A stretch of DNA of 5,169 nucleotides from Methanomassiliicoccales archaeon (GTDB lineage: Archaea > Thermoplasmatota > Thermoplasmata > Methanomassiliicoccales > JACIVX01), in contig JAJRAG010000120.1 of NCBI GenBank assembly GCA_028682925.1, positions 1-5,169 on the forward strand. The letters run 5' to 3'. This document shows, piece by piece, positions 5,072 through 5,169 of the stretch. Position 1 is the first letter of the stretch. The number at the start of each line of letters is the position of its first letter. Made by a program: the position numbers and the translations under genes. Below the pieces are notes generated by a model. The model saw only the letters and a list, made by a program, of their open reading frames with translations. It did no database searches and was not told the DNA's origin.

Positions 5072-5169
5072 ATGGAAAAGCACAAGTTCATCAAGAAAGT
5101 GTGCCTCCTTGGCGACGGCGCCGTAGGAAAAACGAGCCTCATCAGGAGGTATGTCTTCGATTTCTTCGG
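5072..5169 (+). CDS. Ras/Rab-like small GTPase, 5' part only
   Basis: The 32 complete codons before the window edge start MEKHKFIKKVCLLGDGAVGKTSLIRR when read across residues 1-26. They contain the Walker A/G1 motif GDGAVGKTS (residues 14-22) after a hydrophobic first beta strand (VCLL), exactly as in the Ras superfamily. The DGAVGKTS form is typical of Rab/Ras-like proteins rather than of translation GTPases. Such single-domain GTPases are known in several archaeal lineages, with mostly unknown roles. ATG 5072 is the only start that places the P-loop at the usual distance from the N-terminus, and a TATA-like box precedes it. Switch regions, the NKxD motif and any C-terminal domain lie beyond the window, so the subfamily cannot be settled. 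Confidence 0.85.
   Translation, partial: MEKHKFIKKVCLLGDGAVGKTSLIRRYVFDFF

Noticed and set aside
1..5169. CRISPR arrays, tRNA or rRNA genes, insertion sequences
   Set aside because: No regularly spaced repeats, cloverleaf-type sequence, rRNA-like segment or transposase-like coding region was seen on either strand.

Overview
The window looks archaeal, most likely from the Thermoplasmatota side of the Euryarchaeota (possibly a methanogen such as Methanomassiliicoccales). This rests on gene content and promoter style, not on a database match. Archaeal traits are TATA-type promoter boxes about 25-40 bp before start codons, a probable leaderless GTG gene, a HdrB/HdrC pair, a PAC2 proteasome chaperone with a C-terminal HbYX motif, and a Ras/Rab-like small GTPase. 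Base composition is moderate (around 50% G+C by eye) and uniform. No mobile element, CRISPR array, tRNA or rRNA was seen.

Layout. Positions 1-2239 hold three genes on the minus strand. In reading order they are a LysR-type/ModE-like regulator (2239-1421), hdrC (1346-837) and hdrB (836 to beyond the window's left edge). hdrC and hdrB abut exactly and share a reading frame, separated by one TAG codon. On the plus strand, divergent from the regulator, is a [NiFe]-hydrogenase maturation endopeptidase of the HycI/HybD (M52) family (2299-2766). It ends one base from the end of a convergent M16 zinc peptidase (4066-2768, minus). A PAC2-family proteasome assembly or activator protein (4205-4972, plus) is divergent from the peptidase. 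The first 32 codons of a small GTPase (from 5072, plus) close the window.

How it may work together. The left half reads as a redox and hydrogen-metabolism cluster. HdrCB are the electron-relay and catalytic subunits of a heterodisulfide reductase. The M52 protease finishes the large subunit of a [NiFe]-hydrogenase encoded elsewhere, which in many archaea couples to Hdr. The regulator lies between them. The regulator/protease intergenic region carries a perfect dyad (GCTGTCAA, 12 bp, TTGACAGC) that brackets the only good TATA box, so one bound protein could shut off both directions. The right half concerns proteolysis (M16 peptidase and a HbYX-bearing PAC2 protein), followed by a GTPase that appears to have its own promoter.

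The points most worth a second look are the operator dyad around the shared TATA box, the in-frame single-TAG junction between hdrC and hdrB, the terminal Ile-Tyr-Gly of the PAC2 protein, and a near-perfect 24-bp palindrome over the start of the M16 gene.
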